Positions 44,863-54,928 of a stretch of 64,000 nt of DNA are shown here, piece after piece; the first letter of the stretch is position 1, and the number at the start of each line of letters is the position of its first letter. The notes beneath the pieces are model-generated. The model ran no database searches. It worked only from the letters and a program-made list of their open reading frames with translations, and was not told where the DNA came from. The position numbers and the translations under genes are program-made. Where the stretch lies: contig NZ_CP085167.1 in the NCBI RefSeq assembly GCF_022788715.1, forward strand, positions 555,001 to 619,000. The letters run 5' to 3'. The stretch comes from Sulfitobacter sp. DSM 110093. GTDB taxonomy: Bacteria; Pseudomonadota; Alphaproteobacteria; Rhodobacterales; Rhodobacteraceae.

Positions 44863-45905
44863 GCCGCGTACAAACCATTACCGTCGCCGTGGGCGATGGC
44901 GACCAGCGGCTGGACCGTTGGTTCAAGCGGATGTTTCCGCAGATCAACCAAGGGCTCATCGAAAAGATGTGCCGCAAGGGCGAAATCCGTGTCGATGGGG
45001 GGCGGGTCAAGGCCAACACGCGGCTGGAAGCGGGTCAAGAGGTGCGCGTGCCGCCGCTGCCCGACAGCGCGCCGCCGCCGCCGCCCAAGCGGACGCGGAT
45101 CACTGATGCCGACGCCAAGATGATCCGCAACTGCGTGATCTACCGCGACGATCATGTGATTGCGCTGAACAAGCCGCCTGGCTTGGCGGTGCAGGGCGGC
45201 TCTGGCCAAGCGGACCGCCATGTCGATGCGCTGTCTGAGGCGTTGATCTTTGACGCCGAGGAAAAGCCGCGTCTGGTGCACCGGCTTGACCGGGACACCT
45301 CCGGCGTGCTGTTGCTGGCGCGGACGCGTCTGGCGGCCAAGGCGCTGACGGCGGCGATGCGCCACCGTGAGACCCGCAAGATTTACTGGGCCATCGTGGC
45401 CGGTGTGCCGACGCCCTATCTGGGCGAGATCAAATATGGGCTCGTCAAAGCAGGCGGTCATGGCCGCAGCGGGGAGGGCGAGAAGATGATCGCCGTGCAT
45501 CCGCGCGATATGGATGCGACGCCGGGTGCGAAACGCGCGCACACGCTCTACGCCACACTGTTCCGCGTTGGTTCGCGGGCGTCTTGGGTGGCGATGGAGC
45601 CGGTCACGGGTCGTACCCACCAGTTACGCGCGCATATGGCCGAGATCGGGCATCCGATCGTCGGTGACGGGAAATACGGCGGCTCTGGTCAAGAGAACCT
45701 TGGCGATGGTTGGGGCGCACAACTGGGTGGGATCATCTCCAAGAAACTGCACCTGCACGCGCGGATGATGCGGTTTGAGCATCCTCATACCCGCAAATCG
45801 GTCACGATCACGGCTGAGCTGCCGGATCATATGGCGCATAGCTGGGACACCTTCGGCTGGACCGAAGACTTGGCTGATGAAGACCCGTTTGAGTCGCTGC
45901 AATGA
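44859..45905 (+). CDS. rluC: RluA/RluC-family 23S rRNA pseudouridine synthase
   Basis: 348 residues. An N-terminal S4 RNA-binding domain (about 12-70, DQRLDRWFKRMFPQINQGLI) precedes the catalytic domain, with the aspartate D144 in LVHRLDRDTSGVLLLARTRL and the block WVAMEPVTGRTHQLRAHMAE. RluC modifies U955, U2504 and U2580 in E. coli 23S rRNA. Assignment to RluC over RluD is by similarity. Its stop codon overlaps the HAD gene start (ATGA). Confidence 0.85.
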   Translation: MSRVQTITVAVGDGDQRLDRWFKRMFPQINQGLIEKMCRKGEIRVDGGRVKANTRLEAGQEVRVPPLPDSAPPPPPKRTRITDADAKMIRNCVIYRDDHVIALNKPPGLAVQGGSGQADRHVDALSEALIFDAEEKPRLVHRLDRDTSGVLLLARTRLAAKALTAAMRHRETRKIYWAIVAGVPTPYLGEIKYGLVKAGGHGRSGEGEKMIAVHPRDMDATPGAKRAHTLYATLFRVGSRASWVAMEPVTGRTHQLRAHMAEIGHPIVGDGKYGGSGQENLGDGWGAQLGGIISKKLHLHARMMRFEHPHTRKSVTITAELPDHMAHSWDTFGWTEDLADEDPFESLQ

Positions 45906-46585
45906 GCAAGCCGCTGCGCTTAGTGATCTTTGACGTCGACGGCACGCTCGTCGACAGTCAGGCTGATATCATTGCCGCGATGACGGCGGCGTTTGCAGCC
46001 GTGGACGCGCCTGTTCCATCGCGCGATGAAATCCTATCGATCGTTGGTTTGTCACTTGATGTGGCGCTGCCGACACTTGCCCCTACGCGCTCTGCTGGGG
46101 ATCACCTTGTGATGGTTGGGGCCTATAAGACGTCTTATATGACCCTTCGGGCAGAGGCCGGTGTGGCGCAATCTTCGCCGCTCTATCCCGGCGCGGCAGA
46201 AACACTGCGCTGCCTTCACGCTGAACCAGAGGTGCTTTTGGGTGTTGCCACGGGCAAATCAAAGCGCGGGTTGGACAAGCTGATCGCGGGTCATGGGCTG
46301 GAAGGGCTGTTCATCACCCAGCAAGTTGCGGATTTTCATCCTTCAAAACCGCATCCTTCGATGATCCATCAGGCGATGGCCGATGCTGGGGTCGGGCCAG
46401 AGGCGACGGTAATGATCGGCGACACTTCTTTTGATATGGATATGGCCGCCGCTGCCGGGGTGACTGGGATCGGCGTGAAATGGGGCTATCACGGCCCGGA
46501 ACGGCTGGCCGCTGCCGCGCATCTTGTCGAGGACTTCGCGGCGCTGCGGGCCTTGCTGGAACAGATCTGGAGCATTCCCGCATGA
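45902..46585 (+). CDS. HAD-family hydrolase, phosphoglycolate phosphatase-like
   Basis: 227 residues of HAD type I. Motif I is FDVDGTLVDSQ (9-19), a later Lys lies in HPSKPHP, and motif IV is MIGDTSFDMDMAAAAGV. The cap domain is helical (Gph-like). The substrate is a small phosphorylated metabolite, not determinable here. It overlaps both neighbours by 4 bases, so it is translationally coupled to rluC and the ATP12 gene. Confidence 0.85.
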   Translation: MSKPLRLVIFDVDGTLVDSQADIIAAMTAAFAAVDAPVPSRDEILSIVGLSLDVALPTLAPTRSAGDHLVMVGAYKTSYMTLRAEAGVAQSSPLYPGAAETLRCLHAEPEVLLGVATGKSKRGLDKLIAGHGLEGLFITQQVADFHPSKPHPSMIHQAMADAGVGPEATVMIGDTSFDMDMAAAAGVTGIGVKWGYHGPERLAAAAHLVEDFAALRALLEQIWSIPA

Positions 46586-47295
46586 GTGACTGGAAAGCCA
46601 AACGTTTTTGGAAAGATGCTGCCGTGGTCGAGGTCGATGGCGGCTTTACCGTCGAACTGGATGGCCGCCGGGTGAAAACACCGGCCAAACGCCCGTTGAC
46701 CTTGCCGACCCGTGCCATGGCAGAAGCCGTGGCCGCCGAATGGCAAGCGCAAGAGAAACAGATTGACCCGCGCACCATGCCGGTGACCAAGACCGCCAAT
46801 GCGGCGATTGATAAGGTCGCGGTGCAAAAGCAGGAGGTCGTGGAGATGCTGGCCGCTTATGGCGACAGTGATCTTCTGTGCTACCGCGCCGACAATCCTG
46901 CAGAATTGGTGGCACGGCAGGCGGCTGAATGGGATCCGATGCTTAATTGGGCAGCTGCGTTCCTTGGCGTCAAGTTAGAGACGCGGCAGGGCATTATGCA
47001 TCAGCCGCAATCGCCTGACGCTTTGGCTGAAATGCACCGCCGGACGGCTGCGTTGGACGCTTTTGAACTGGCAGCATTTCATGATCTCGTAAGCTTGACC
47101 GGATCACTGGTGCTGGGCTTTGCCGCCTATGAACAGGCTTTTGACCCCCAGGAAATATGGGCGCTTTCGCGCTTGGATGAGGTTTGGCAGGCTGAGCAAT
47201 GGGGCCGCGATGACGTGGCCGAGCAAGAGGCCGAAATTAAGCGGCAGGCATTTTTGCATGCATGTGCAATGATTGTGCTTTCCAAGGCTGCTTAA
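46582..47295 (+). CDS. ATP12-family F1-ATPase assembly chaperone
   Basis: 237 residues of the ATP12 family, the chaperone that in mitochondria binds the F1 alpha subunit before assembly. Readable blocks are WKAKRFWKDAAVVEVDGGFT, LDGRRVKTPAKRPLTLPTRA and AYGDSDLLCYRADNPAELVA. The family is found in Alphaproteobacteria and eukaryotes. The ATG at 46582 overlaps the HAD stop codon; the longer open frame is out of keeping with the family. Confidence 0.9.
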   Translation: MSDWKAKRFWKDAAVVEVDGGFTVELDGRRVKTPAKRPLTLPTRAMAEAVAAEWQAQEKQIDPRTMPVTKTANAAIDKVAVQKQEVVEMLAAYGDSDLLCYRADNPAELVARQAAEWDPMLNWAAAFLGVKLETRQGIMHQPQSPDALAEMHRRTAALDAFELAAFHDLVSLTGSLVLGFAAYEQAFDPQEIWALSRLDEVWQAEQWGRDDVAEQEAEIKRQAFLHACAMIVLSKAA

Positions 47296-47317
47296 CTTGC
47301 TAAAAGCTTTGCGTGCG

Positions 47318-47349
47318 GATGGGCAAATCGCGTTCTAAATTTGCCCATC
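47318..47349 (+). repeat. Perfect 11-bp inverted repeat after the ATP12 gene
   Basis: GATGGGCAAAT (47318-47328), 10-base loop, ATTTGCCCATC (47339-47349). It lacks a T tract and is about 140 bases before bztA. It may end the rarA operon or act as an operator of bztABCD; a TTGACC at 47356 could be a -35 box. Confidence 0.6.
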
Positions 47350-47489
47350 GCGCCCTTGACCTTCAAACCTGAATCCGCCCACACTGCTTTCCATTGAGCA
47401 GGGGAGACCCTGCACATGATCGCTTTCGGCGTCACTTGGCGTCGGATTAACCGCCAGTGAACGTGGCGGACTATCAGGAAGAGGTAAAA

Positions 47490-48506
47490 ATGAAAAAAAC
47501 CGTAATTTTTGGCGCGCTGACCGTTGCTGGCCTTGCGGCCGGTGCTGCTGGCGCCGCCACGCTCGATGACGTCAAAGCCCGTGGCAAGCTGAACTGTGGC
47601 GTGACCACAGGCCTTGCAGGCTTTGCCGCGCCTAACGCCAACGGCGAATGGGAAGGTTTCGACGTGGCCGTGTGCCGTGCCGTTGCCGCCGCCGTACTGA
47701 GCGACAAGAACGCCGTGGAATTCGTGCCGACAACCGGCAAGACCCGCTTCACCGCGCTGGCTTCGGGCGAGATCGACTTCCTCGCACGGAACACCACATG
47801 GACCTTCAGCCGTGACACCGACCTGAAATTCGATTTCATCGGCGTGAACTACTACGACGGTCAGGGCTTCATGGTTCCGAAAGCGCTTGGCGTTTCCTCG
47901 GCCAAGGATCTGGACGGCGCGACCGTCTGCATCCAAACCGGCACCACAACCGAGCTGAACCTCGCGGACTTCTTCCGCAAGAACAACATCAGCTACGAGC
48001 CCGTGCCTGTTGAAACCAACGCCGAAGGCCAGCAGCAGTACCTTGCCGGTGCCTGCGACACCTACACAACTGACGCCTCCGGTCTGGCCGCCACACGTGC
48101 GACCTTTGAAACCCCTGGCGACCACGTTCTGCTGCCCGAAATCATCTCGAAAGAGCCGCTCGGCCCGCTGGTCCGTCACGGTGACAACGAGTGGGGCGAC
48201 ATTACCCGCTGGGTGCTGAACGCGCTGATCGCAGCCGAAGAGCTGGGCATCACCTCTGCCAACATCGAAGAGATGACCGGCAACACCAACAACCCTGAGA
48301 TTGCTCGCCTTTTGGGCACCGAGGGTACGCTGGGTGAGATGATCGGCCTCGACAATGAATGGGCCAAGCGCGCCATCATGGCCGAAGGCAACTACGGTGA
48401 AATCTTTGCCAAGAACATCGGCGAAGAGACACCCATCGGTCTGGCACGTGGGCTGAACGCTCAGTGGACAGACGGTGGCCTGCTTTACGCACCGCCAGTA
48501 CGCTAA
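47490..48506 (+). CDS. bztA: General amino-acid ABC transporter, substrate-binding protein (BztA/AapJ)
   Basis: 338 residues. A signal peptide of about 22-23 residues (MKKTVIFGALTVAGLAAGAA, cut before TLDDVK) sends it to the periplasm. The mature part has the bacterial solute-binding family 3 pattern (GKLNCGVTTGLAGFAAPNAN, FDVAVCRAVAAAVL, VCIQTGTTTELNLADFF). In Rhodobacter BztA binds glutamate, glutamine, aspartate and asparagine; the Rhizobium homologue AapJ is broader. AGGAAGAGG precedes the ATG at 47490. An intergenic hairpin follows. Confidence 0.9.
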   Translation: MKKTVIFGALTVAGLAAGAAGAATLDDVKARGKLNCGVTTGLAGFAAPNANGEWEGFDVAVCRAVAAAVLSDKNAVEFVPTTGKTRFTALASGEIDFLARNTTWTFSRDTDLKFDFIGVNYYDGQGFMVPKALGVSSAKDLDGATVCIQTGTTTELNLADFFRKNNISYEPVPVETNAEGQQQYLAGACDTYTTDASGLAATRATFETPGDHVLLPEIISKEPLGPLVRHGDNEWGDITRWVLNALIAAEELGITSANIEEMTGNTNNPEIARLLGTEGTLGEMIGLDNEWAKRAIMAEGNYGEIFAKNIGEETPIGLARGLNAQWTDGGLLYAPPVR

Positions 48507-48516
48507 ATTAGTTGCC

Positions 48517-48544
48517 AAGGGGCGCGGGAATTCCTGCGCCCCTT
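48517..48544 (+). repeat. Near-perfect stem-loop after bztA
   Basis: AAGGGGCGC (48517-48525) pairs with GCGCCCCTT (48536-48544); the inside also pairs as GGAATTCC. No T tract. A stem at this place often protects binding-protein mRNA and lowers expression of the downstream permease genes; that role is inferred. Confidence 0.75.
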
Positions 48545-48724
48545 GTGCCTCGGATCCGGGTAACTTGGGCCTAACTAACGCAAGCTACTCCAAAGCGAAC
48601 AACAACGCGCTAAGAAGACAATAAAAACCCACGATCGGCTAAAACGATCAACGACCAAAAATGATTCGGCCAAGGTGCGCTAAATGCACCAATAAAAAAC
48701 AAGCCGGAACACAGGGATACATAC

Positions 48725-49939
48725 ATGACGACATTCTCCGACCCTCCCAAGGCGTCGTTCCGGCCATCTATGCTGTTGAGCGACACCCGCTATCGGTCGA
48801 TCACCTTCCAGGTGATTGCGCTGGCGCTGCTGGTCACGGCGATCTGGTACCTAGGCTCTAACCTTGCTGCCAACCTGCGCGCCGCTGGTCTGAACATTTC
48901 CTTCCAGTTTCTCGGCAATCCAGCCGGTTATGACATCAACCAAACGCTGATTCCCTATACCAGCCAGTCGTCCAACCTTCAGGCCGCTTGGGTGGGTATC
49001 ATCAACACGCTGCTGGTGTCCTTCCTTGCCTGTGTCACCGCGACCATCTTTGGCGTTATCGCGGGGGTTCTGCGCCTGTCGAACAACTGGCTCATCCGCA
49101 AGTTGATGGCAGGCTACGTTGAGATTTTCCGCAATATCCCTGTGCTGATCTGGATCCTGATCATCTACACCATCATGACCGCCGCGATGCCCGCGCCTTC
49201 GGCCTTCCGCGGCGATGATCCGGCTTCAACCATGATGCTTGGCTCTTTCGCTTTTACCAACCGGGGTGTCTATATTCCGGGACCGGTCTGGGGACCGGGG
49301 TCCATGATCGTGGTGGCGACATTTGTGGCGTCGATCATCGGCGTCTTCGCCTATCGGCGCTACGCGACCAAACTGCTTTATGACACGGGCCGTCTGTTGC
49401 CGATGCTCTGGCCATCGGTCGCGATCCTGTTTGTGCCCGCAATTGTTGTGTTCTTCATCATGGGTATGCCCATTGGCTTGGATTTTCCGGCACTCGCGGG
49501 CTTTAACTTCCGGGGGGGAATCCAGATCGGTGCGCCGCTGATCGCGCTGTGGTTCGCTTTGTCGATCTATACTGGGGCTTTCATCGCCGAGAACGTCCGC
49601 GCAGGCATTCAAGCGGTAAGCCGCGGCCAGTCAGAGGCCGCAGCCGCTTTGGGCCTGCGTCCGGGGCGAGTGATGAACCTCGTCGTGCTGCCGCAGGCGC
49701 TGCGCGTGATTATTCCGCCGCTGATCTCCAACTATCTCAACATCACCAAGAACTCGTCGCTGGCAATCCTTGTGGGCTATGCCGACATCACCGCGACGCT
49801 GGGCGGGATCACCCTGAACCAGACCGGGCGGGCGATTGAATGCGTCGTTCTGCTCATGCTGTTCTACCTCGTGATTTCGCTGGGCATCTCCATGGTGATG
49901 AATGTTTATAACAACGCAACGAAGCTGAAGGAGCGTTAA
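48725..49939 (+). CDS. bztB: Amino-acid ABC transporter permease (BztB/AapQ)
   Basis: 404 residues with about eight membrane helices. The long N-terminal and central parts are characteristic of the Bzt/Aap permeases, larger than HisQ-type ones. The EAA loop that meets the ATPase is ENVRAGIQAVSRGQSEAAAA followed by LGLRPGRVMNLVVLPQALRV near residues 297-340. It works with BztC as a heterodimer. 3 bases before bztC. Confidence 0.9.
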   Translation: MTTFSDPPKASFRPSMLLSDTRYRSITFQVIALALLVTAIWYLGSNLAANLRAAGLNISFQFLGNPAGYDINQTLIPYTSQSSNLQAAWVGIINTLLVSFLACVTATIFGVIAGVLRLSNNWLIRKLMAGYVEIFRNIPVLIWILIIYTIMTAAMPAPSAFRGDDPASTMMLGSFAFTNRGVYIPGPVWGPGSMIVVATFVASIIGVFAYRRYATKLLYDTGRLLPMLWPSVAILFVPAIVVFFIMGMPIGLDFPALAGFNFRGGIQIGAPLIALWFALSIYTGAFIAENVRAGIQAVSRGQSEAAAALGLRPGRVMNLVVLPQALRVIIPPLISNYLNITKNSSLAILVGYADITATLGGITLNQTGRAIECVVLLMLFYLVISLGISMVMNVYNNATKLKER

Positions 49940-49942
49940 GCC

Positions 49943-51241
49943 ATGTCAGATACACATGCTGAATCCATCGCCTTCGTGCGCGAGTCTTCCCTGCCGCCAG
50001 CCGCTCCGCCTGACAAAGTCGGCGGGCCGCTGAAATGGGTGAAAGACAACCTTTTCCCGACATGGGCCAATGCGATTCTGACCCTTGTGGCGCTTTACTT
50101 CCTGTATCTGCTGCTTGCGGGCTCTCTACCGTGGTTGCTGAACGGGGTCTGGTCTGCCAGCAGCCTGTCGGAGTGCCGTGAGATACTTGACGGTGCTTCA
50201 GGGGCCTGTTTTTCGGTGCTCAGCGAGCGTTGGCACCAGTTGCTCTTTGGGTTCAAATACCCCAGCGATCAATACTGGCGTCCGACCCTTGCGCTGGTGC
50301 TGCTGTTCCTTGCTGCTGCGCCTGTCCTGTTCATCGACCTGCCGCGCAAGATGCTGCTCTTTACGGGTCTTTATCCATTCCTTGCCTTCTGGCTGATCTG
50401 GGGTGGCCCGATCTGGGGGCCGATCTTTGCCCTGTTGGGCGTGATTGCGGGCTATGTCGTCTATAGCCGTCTGGTGCACAAAAGCTTCGCTTTGGCCCTG
50501 GCTGGAGGGCTCGCTGCTGCTGTGGTCGTTTGGTACATCGGCGGCTTCATCGGGGATGTATTACGCCCCGCGTCGCCCCTGCTTGAGGCGATCCCAAGCC
50601 GTGACCTCGGTGGCTTCATGCTCAATATGATGCTGGGTATCACCTGTGTGTCCCTCTCGCTGCCCATTGGCATCGCGCTGGCTCTGGGACGTCAGTCCCA
50701 CTTGCCGATCGTTAAAGGCATCTGCGTGGTCTTTATCGAATTCGTGCGGGGCGTGCCGCTGATTACCTTGCTCTTCGTGGCGAACGTGATGCTGGCCTAT
50801 TTCTTCCCGCCGGGTTCGGGGGTCGATCTCTTCATCCGCGTGGTCATTATGATCACCATGTTCTCTTCGGCCTATATCGCCGAGGTGATCCGGGGGGGGC
50901 TCGCCGCACTGCCGAAGGGCCAGTATGAGGCTGCTGACAGCCTTGGCCTCGACTATGCGCAGGCGATGCGTCTGATCATCCTGCCGCAGGCGATGAAGAT
51001 CTCCATTCCGGGCATCGTCAACATTGCCGTGGGCCTGTTCAAGGATACCACGCTGGTCTCGGTCATCTCGTTGTTTGATATCATCGGCATGATCCGCGGA
51101 CCGATCCTCGCTTCGACCGATTGGAACGGCGTTTACTGGGAACTCTTCATGTTCGCCTCGTTGCTGTTCTTCATCGTTTGCTACGGCATTTCACAATATT
51201 CGCAGTGGCTGGAACGCCGTCTTGCGACTGACCATCGTTAA
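49943..51241 (+). CDS. bztC: Amino-acid ABC transporter permease (BztC/AapM)
   Basis: 432 residues, the second permease. After a polar N terminus (about 1-35) come several helices with a periplasmic insert (about 70-105, containing two cysteines), then the conserved transport domain with [20 protein letters not shown] and [20 protein letters not shown]. It shares its EAA loop with BztB, as usual for this family. Confidence 0.9.
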   Translation: MSDTHAESIAFVRESSLPPAAPPDKVGGPLKWVKDNLFPTWANAILTLVALYFLYLLLAGSLPWLLNGVWSASSLSECREILDGASGACFSVLSERWHQLLFGFKYPSDQYWRPTLALVLLFLAAAPVLFIDLPRKMLLFTGLYPFLAFWLIWGGPIWGPIFALLGVIAGYVVYSRLVHKSFALALAGGLAAAVVVWYIGGFIGDVLRPASPLLEAIPSRDLGGFMLNMMLGITCVSLSLPIGIALALGRQSHLPIVKGICVVFIEFVRGVPLITLLFVANVMLAYFFPPGSGVDLFIRVVIMITMFSSAYIAEVIRGGLAALPKGQYEAADSLGLDYAQAMRLIILPQAMKISIPGIVNIAVGLFKDTTLVSVISLFDIIGMIRGPILASTDWNGVYWELFMFASLLFFIVCYGISQYSQWLERRLATDHR

Positions 51242-51255
51242 GGGAGGGTTCTCGC

Positions 51256-52023
51256 ATGGCTGAGACCGCACAAATGAAAGTATCCGACGAAGTCGCGATC
51301 CGTATCGACAACATGAACAAATGGTATGGCGCGTTTCACGTGCTGCGCGACATCGACCTGACGGTGCACCGCGGTGAGCGTATCGTCATTTGCGGGCCGT
51401 CAGGTTCGGGTAAATCGACGCTGATCCGTTGTATCAACGCGCTAGAAGAGCATCAGAAGGGCAGCATCGAAGTCGACGGCACGTTGCTGAGTTCTGACCT
51501 CAAGAACATCGACAAGATCCGCTCAGAGGTCGGCATGTGCTTTCAGCACTTCAACCTCTTTCCGCATCTGACAATCCTTGAGAATTGCACGCTGGCGCCG
51601 ATCTGGGTGCGTAAAACCCCGAAGAAAGAAGCCGAAGAAACGGCGATGCATTTCCTTGAAAAGGTGAAGATCCCCGATCAAGCCAACAAGTACCCCGGCC
51701 AGCTTTCAGGCGGTCAGCAGCAGCGTGTGGCGATTGCCCGTTCGCTGTGCATGCGCCCGCGTATCATGCTGTTCGATGAGCCGACATCGGCACTTGACCC
51801 TGAGATGATCAAGGAAGTGCTCGACACAATGATCGAGCTTGCCGAAGAGGGCATGACCATGCTCTGCGTGACCCACGAGATGGGCTTTGCCCGTCAGGTG
51901 GCGAACCGGGTGATCTTTATGGACGAGGGCCAGATCGTTGAGCAGAACGAGCCGGAAGCCTTCTTCAACAACCCACAAAGCCCGCGCACACAGTTGTTCC
52001 TGAGCCAGATTTTGGGCCACTAA
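51256..52023 (+). CDS. bztD: Amino-acid ABC transporter ATP-binding protein (BztD/AapP)
   Basis: 255 residues. Walker [10 protein letters not shown], the Q-loop in [13 protein letters not shown], signature [15 protein letters not shown], Walker [15 protein letters not shown] and the H-loop [12 protein letters not shown] are all intact. It is a GlnQ-type cytoplasmic ATPase driving the importer. It starts 14 bases after bztC and is followed by a terminator. Confidence 0.95.
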   Translation: MAETAQMKVSDEVAIRIDNMNKWYGAFHVLRDIDLTVHRGERIVICGPSGSGKSTLIRCINALEEHQKGSIEVDGTLLSSDLKNIDKIRSEVGMCFQHFNLFPHLTILENCTLAPIWVRKTPKKEAEETAMHFLEKVKIPDQANKYPGQLSGGQQQRVAIARSLCMRPRIMLFDEPTSALDPEMIKEVLDTMIELAEEGMTMLCVTHEMGFARQVANRVIFMDEGQIVEQNEPEAFFNNPQSPRTQLFLSQILGH

Positions 52024-52050
52024 GCCGCGCTACGGCATTATAGCGAACCA

Positions 52051-52081
52051 AACGTCCCGGCCTAACGGTCGGGGCGTTTTA
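52051..52081 (+). terminator. Terminator after bztD
   Basis: AACG.CCCG pairs with CGGG.CGTT around GCCTAACGGT (52051-52079), then TTA. It may serve the convergent gene also. Confidence 0.8.
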
Positions 52082-52085
52082 CGTT

Positions 52086-52580
52086 TCAGGCCAGTTGCTT
52101 GGGCACGGTGAAGGCATGGAGCGCACCTGTGCCGGGGGCGAGGTCCGCCCAACTGTCAATGTCGAAGTCCATTACGGTCGTCGCACCCGATGGGTAGCGG
52201 TGAAAGGCATCCTCGTCGGGTAACTCTTGCAGCAACTCAGCAGCCGCAGCGGCGATGCCGGGGTTGTGAGCGACGAGCAAGACAGCCGCACCCTCCGCCT
52301 TTTGACGCAGCGTTGCGATGATCTGCTCAGGGTCAGCGAGGTAGAGTTGGCGCAGGTGTACCACGGCGCTGTCTTGCGGCAGGTTTAACAGCGCGCAGGT
52401 TTCCCGCGTGCGGCCAGCGGTGGAGCAGAGCACGGTGTCAAGCACCAAGCTTTCGGCCCGCAGCCAATCTCCTAACGCCGTAGCAGCCCCGCGCCCGCGC
52501 TTGTTCAGCGGGCGGCCGTGGTCGCTGGTGCCATGGGACCAGTCAGATTTCGCATGTCGCATTAGGATCAGGCGGCGCAT
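52086..52580 (-). CDS. SixA-like histidine phosphatase
   Basis: 164 residues of the histidine phosphatase superfamily: the catalytic RHAKSDW at 8-14 (RHG/RHA motif) and the late VAHNPG motif (about 103-108). SixA removes phosphate from HPt domains in E. coli; the short form without extra domains fits this branch but the substrate is unproven. 60 bases downstream of argB on the same strand. Confidence 0.82.
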   Translation of the reverse strand: MRRLILMRHAKSDWSHGTSDHGRPLNKRGRGAATALGDWLRAESLVLDTVLCSTAGRTRETCALLNLPQDSAVVHLRQLYLADPEQIIATLRQKAEGAAVLLVAHNPGIAAAAAELLQELPDEDAFHRYPSGATTVMDFDIDSWADLAPGTGALHAFTVPKQLA

Positions 52581-52640
52581 GTCATTCCTTTCACTGCTTG
52601 GCCCATCATAGGCGTGAAGCAGGGGCAGGGGGCAAGGGTT

Positions 52641-53504
52641 TTACCCCTTGCGAATAATGCTGCCTGCGCCATGTTCGGTGAAGAGTTCCAGCAAGCAGGC
52701 ATTGGGTGCGCGCCCATCGAGAACCACAGCCGCACGTACGCCGCCTTCTAGTGCATCAAGCGCGGTCTGCACTTTGGGGATCATTCCGCCTGCAATGGTG
52801 CCATCAGCGATCATTTCATTGATCTGGCTTGCCGTAAGGTCGGTGACCACCTCGCCCGAGCCATCCTTAACGCCTGCCACATCAGTAAGCAGCAGCAGGC
52901 GATCAGCCTTCAATGCGCCGGCAATAGCCCCGGCGGCAGTGTCGCCGTTGATATTATAGGTCTCACCGCCATGGCCCATGCCAAGCGGTGCGATGACGGG
53001 GATGATCCCCTTGTCGGCGAAATCGCGCAGGATGCGCGGGTTCACTTGCGTCGGGTTACCGACCAGACCAAGCGCCGGGTCTTCGGGATCGCAAACGATT
53101 AGCCCGCTGTCTTTGCCAGAAACGCCCACAGCACGGCCGCCCTGTTCGGAAATGGCCTGCACGATCCGCGCATTGACGAGGCCTGACAGTACCATTTCAA
53201 CCACTTCCATGGTCGCGGCATCTGTAACGCGCTTGCCGTTCACGAATTCGGATTTGATGTTCAGCCGCGCCAACATGTCGTTGATCATCGGTCCGCCACC
53301 ATGAACGATCACCGGATTCACACCCACTTGGCGCATCAGTGCGACATCACGGGCGAATTCATCCATCGCCTCATCGCTGCCCATCGCATGACCGCCTAGC
53401 TTGATGACCACGGTGGCATCGGCATAGCGTTGCAAATAAGGCAGGGCTTGGCTGAGTGTGCGGGCTGTGGCGATCCAGTCGCGGTTCATGTCTTGCGTTC
53501 TCAT
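52641..53504 (-). CDS. argB: Acetylglutamate kinase
   Basis: 287 residues with the chosen start. It phosphorylates N-acetylglutamate, the second step of arginine synthesis. The amino-acid-kinase motifs are [11 protein letters not shown] near the start, PVIVHGGGP, and [24 protein letters not shown] replaces the commoner KFGG. The start is uncertain: ATG at 53504 ([10 protein letters not shown]) is preferred; ATGs at 53516 and 53489 are alternatives. It follows engB by 36 bases on the minus strand. Confidence 0.95.
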   Translation of the reverse strand: MRTQDMNRDWIATARTLSQALPYLQRYADATVVIKLGGHAMGSDEAMDEFARDVALMRQVGVNPVIVHGGGPMINDMLARLNIKSEFVNGKRVTDAATMEVVEMVLSGLVNARIVQAISEQGGRAVGVSGKDSGLIVCDPEDPALGLVGNPTQVNPRILRDFADKGIIPVIAPLGMGHGGETYNINGDTAAGAIAGALKADRLLLLTDVAGVKDGSGEVVTDLTASQINEMIADGTIAGGMIPKVQTALDALEGGVRAAVVLDGRAPNACLLELFTEHGAGSIIRKG

Positions 53505-53540
53505 CTGTTGACCCATGGGAAGCCGATAGCGGCGGAGGTG

Positions 53541-54191
53541 TTATACCAGCGTGGCGATGATGGCACGCAAGGTCGGGATGCCCCAGCCCTTTTCCGAGGA
53601 TGTCACGACAATCTCCGGGTAGGCGGCGGGGTGTTTGCTCAGCGCGTCTTTCACCTGCGTTAGGATCTTCTCACGCTCGGCTTCTTTGACCTTATCGGCT
53701 TTGGTCAGCACCACCTGAAAGGTCACGGCAGAGCTGTCGAGCAGGGACATGATTTCATTGTCGACCTTTTTGACACCATGGCGCGCGTCGATCAGTACGA
53801 AGGCGCGGCGCAAAGTCTGGCGGCCCGAGAGGTATTGTTTCAGCAGGCGCTGCCACTTCTCTACCACGGGCAGGGGGGCATTGGCATAGCCATAGCCCGG
53901 AAGGTCGACGAGGTAATGCTCTTCGCCCGCCGTGAAGAAGTTGATCTCCTGCGTGCGGCCCGGCGTATTGGAAGCCCGTGCAAGCGCCTTCATCCCCGTC
54001 AGCGCATTGATCAACGTCGATTTGCCGACGTTCGAGCGACCCGCAAAGCAGACCTCCATCCGGTCTGGGGGTGGCAGCCCGTTCATCGCCACGACACCTT
54101 TAACGAATGTCGTCTCACCGGCGAACAGCATGCGGCCTCTTTCTGCGCTCGGCGCGTCCGGCTCCTCGGCGATGGTGTAGTTCACTTGCAT
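53541..54191 (-). CDS. engB: Ribosome-biogenesis GTPase EngB/YsxC
   Basis: 216 residues. A small GTPase needed for 50S assembly. G1 GRSNVGKST (51-59), G2 in TPGRTQEINFF, G3 DLPGYGYA and G4 TKADKVK are present. The start ATG at 54191 overlaps the MOSC stop codon by one base (TGATG). An in-frame TTG one codon upstream is rejected. Confidence 0.95.
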   Translation of the reverse strand: MQVNYTIAEEPDAPSAERGRMLFAGETTFVKGVVAMNGLPPPDRMEVCFAGRSNVGKSTLINALTGMKALARASNTPGRTQEINFFTAGEEHYLVDLPGYGYANAPLPVVEKWQRLLKQYLSGRQTLRRAFVLIDARHGVKKVDNEIMSLLDSSAVTFQVVLTKADKVKEAEREKILTQVKDALSKHPAAYPEIVVTSSEKGWGIPTLRAIIATLV

Positions 54192-54928
54192 CAAATCAGC
54201 TCCAGTTCGTCGCCCACGGCGATCTCTCCGCCCTTGGTGACGGTCAGGGTAACACCGAAATCGCGGTGACCCAATTGGTCAAGTGCCGCGAGTGTGTCCA
54301 CGTCGCGTGCGCCGGTGTCGGTGTTTACGGTGGTGGCAAGGCAGCGAGTGATGCGTTTTGACACATGCAACCGTGCGCCACCGATTTTCATATCGCGCCC
54401 GACCCATTCGAATTCATCCCACGGGGCAGCGCCGTCAAACCAGATGTTGCCGCGCCAACGGGCGGTTTGCAGCGGGTTGCCGCAAAGCGCTTCGACAGCG
54501 GCGTGAGAGGCAAGGCTGTTCAGCGAAAGTGTCGGTTCGGCACTGTCGGTATAGCCGCGGCCATCAAGGCGCAGGATGCCCACCGGCGCGGCCCTGCCTG
54601 AGGCAACCAAAGGGCCCACCCAGTCTAGGAAGGCTGCTTTGTCGCGATCAGGGTGAAAGGTGATCTCGCCTCGTTCTGGGTGATGCAGGGTCAGCATCTC
54701 GCTCGCTTCATCCAGCTTGGCCGTAATCGCCTGCAACTGCGGAGAGGAGGCGCCCCGCGTAAAATTCAAACACCGCGCCCAGTCGCCGGGTATGGCTTTG
54801 GAGGCATCATGCGCCACAGCCCAAAGGCGGTCATAGGGCATAGATTGCCCGGCGTGCAGGGTCACACGCTCAACCGTCTCGCGGCCATGGGCCTTGAGCG
54901 GATGCCGGTTGAGCGCGGTGACCTGCAT
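54191..54928 (-). CDS. MOSC-domain protein
   Basis: 245 residues. An N-terminal MOSC beta-barrel (about 1-100, MQVTALNRHPLKAHGRETVE) and a C-terminal MOSC domain (LSLNSLASHAAVEALCG, WRGNIWFDG, VSKRITRCLATTVNTDTG, KRITRC with the conserved Cys, then LGHRDFGVTLTVTKGGEIAV). MOSC proteins handle molybdenum-cofactor sulfur; substrate here unknown. The start overlaps yidC by one base, so yidC, MOSC and engB are coupled. Confidence 0.9.
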   Translation of the reverse strand: MQVTALNRHPLKAHGRETVERVTLHAGQSMPYDRLWAVAHDASKAIPGDWARCLNFTRGASSPQLQAITAKLDEASEMLTLHHPERGEITFHPDRDKAAFLDWVGPLVASGRAAPVGILRLDGRGYTDSAEPTLSLNSLASHAAVEALCGNPLQTARWRGNIWFDGAAPWDEFEWVGRDMKIGGARLHVSKRITRCLATTVNTDTGARDVDTLAALDQLGHRDFGVTLTVTKGGEIAVGDELELI

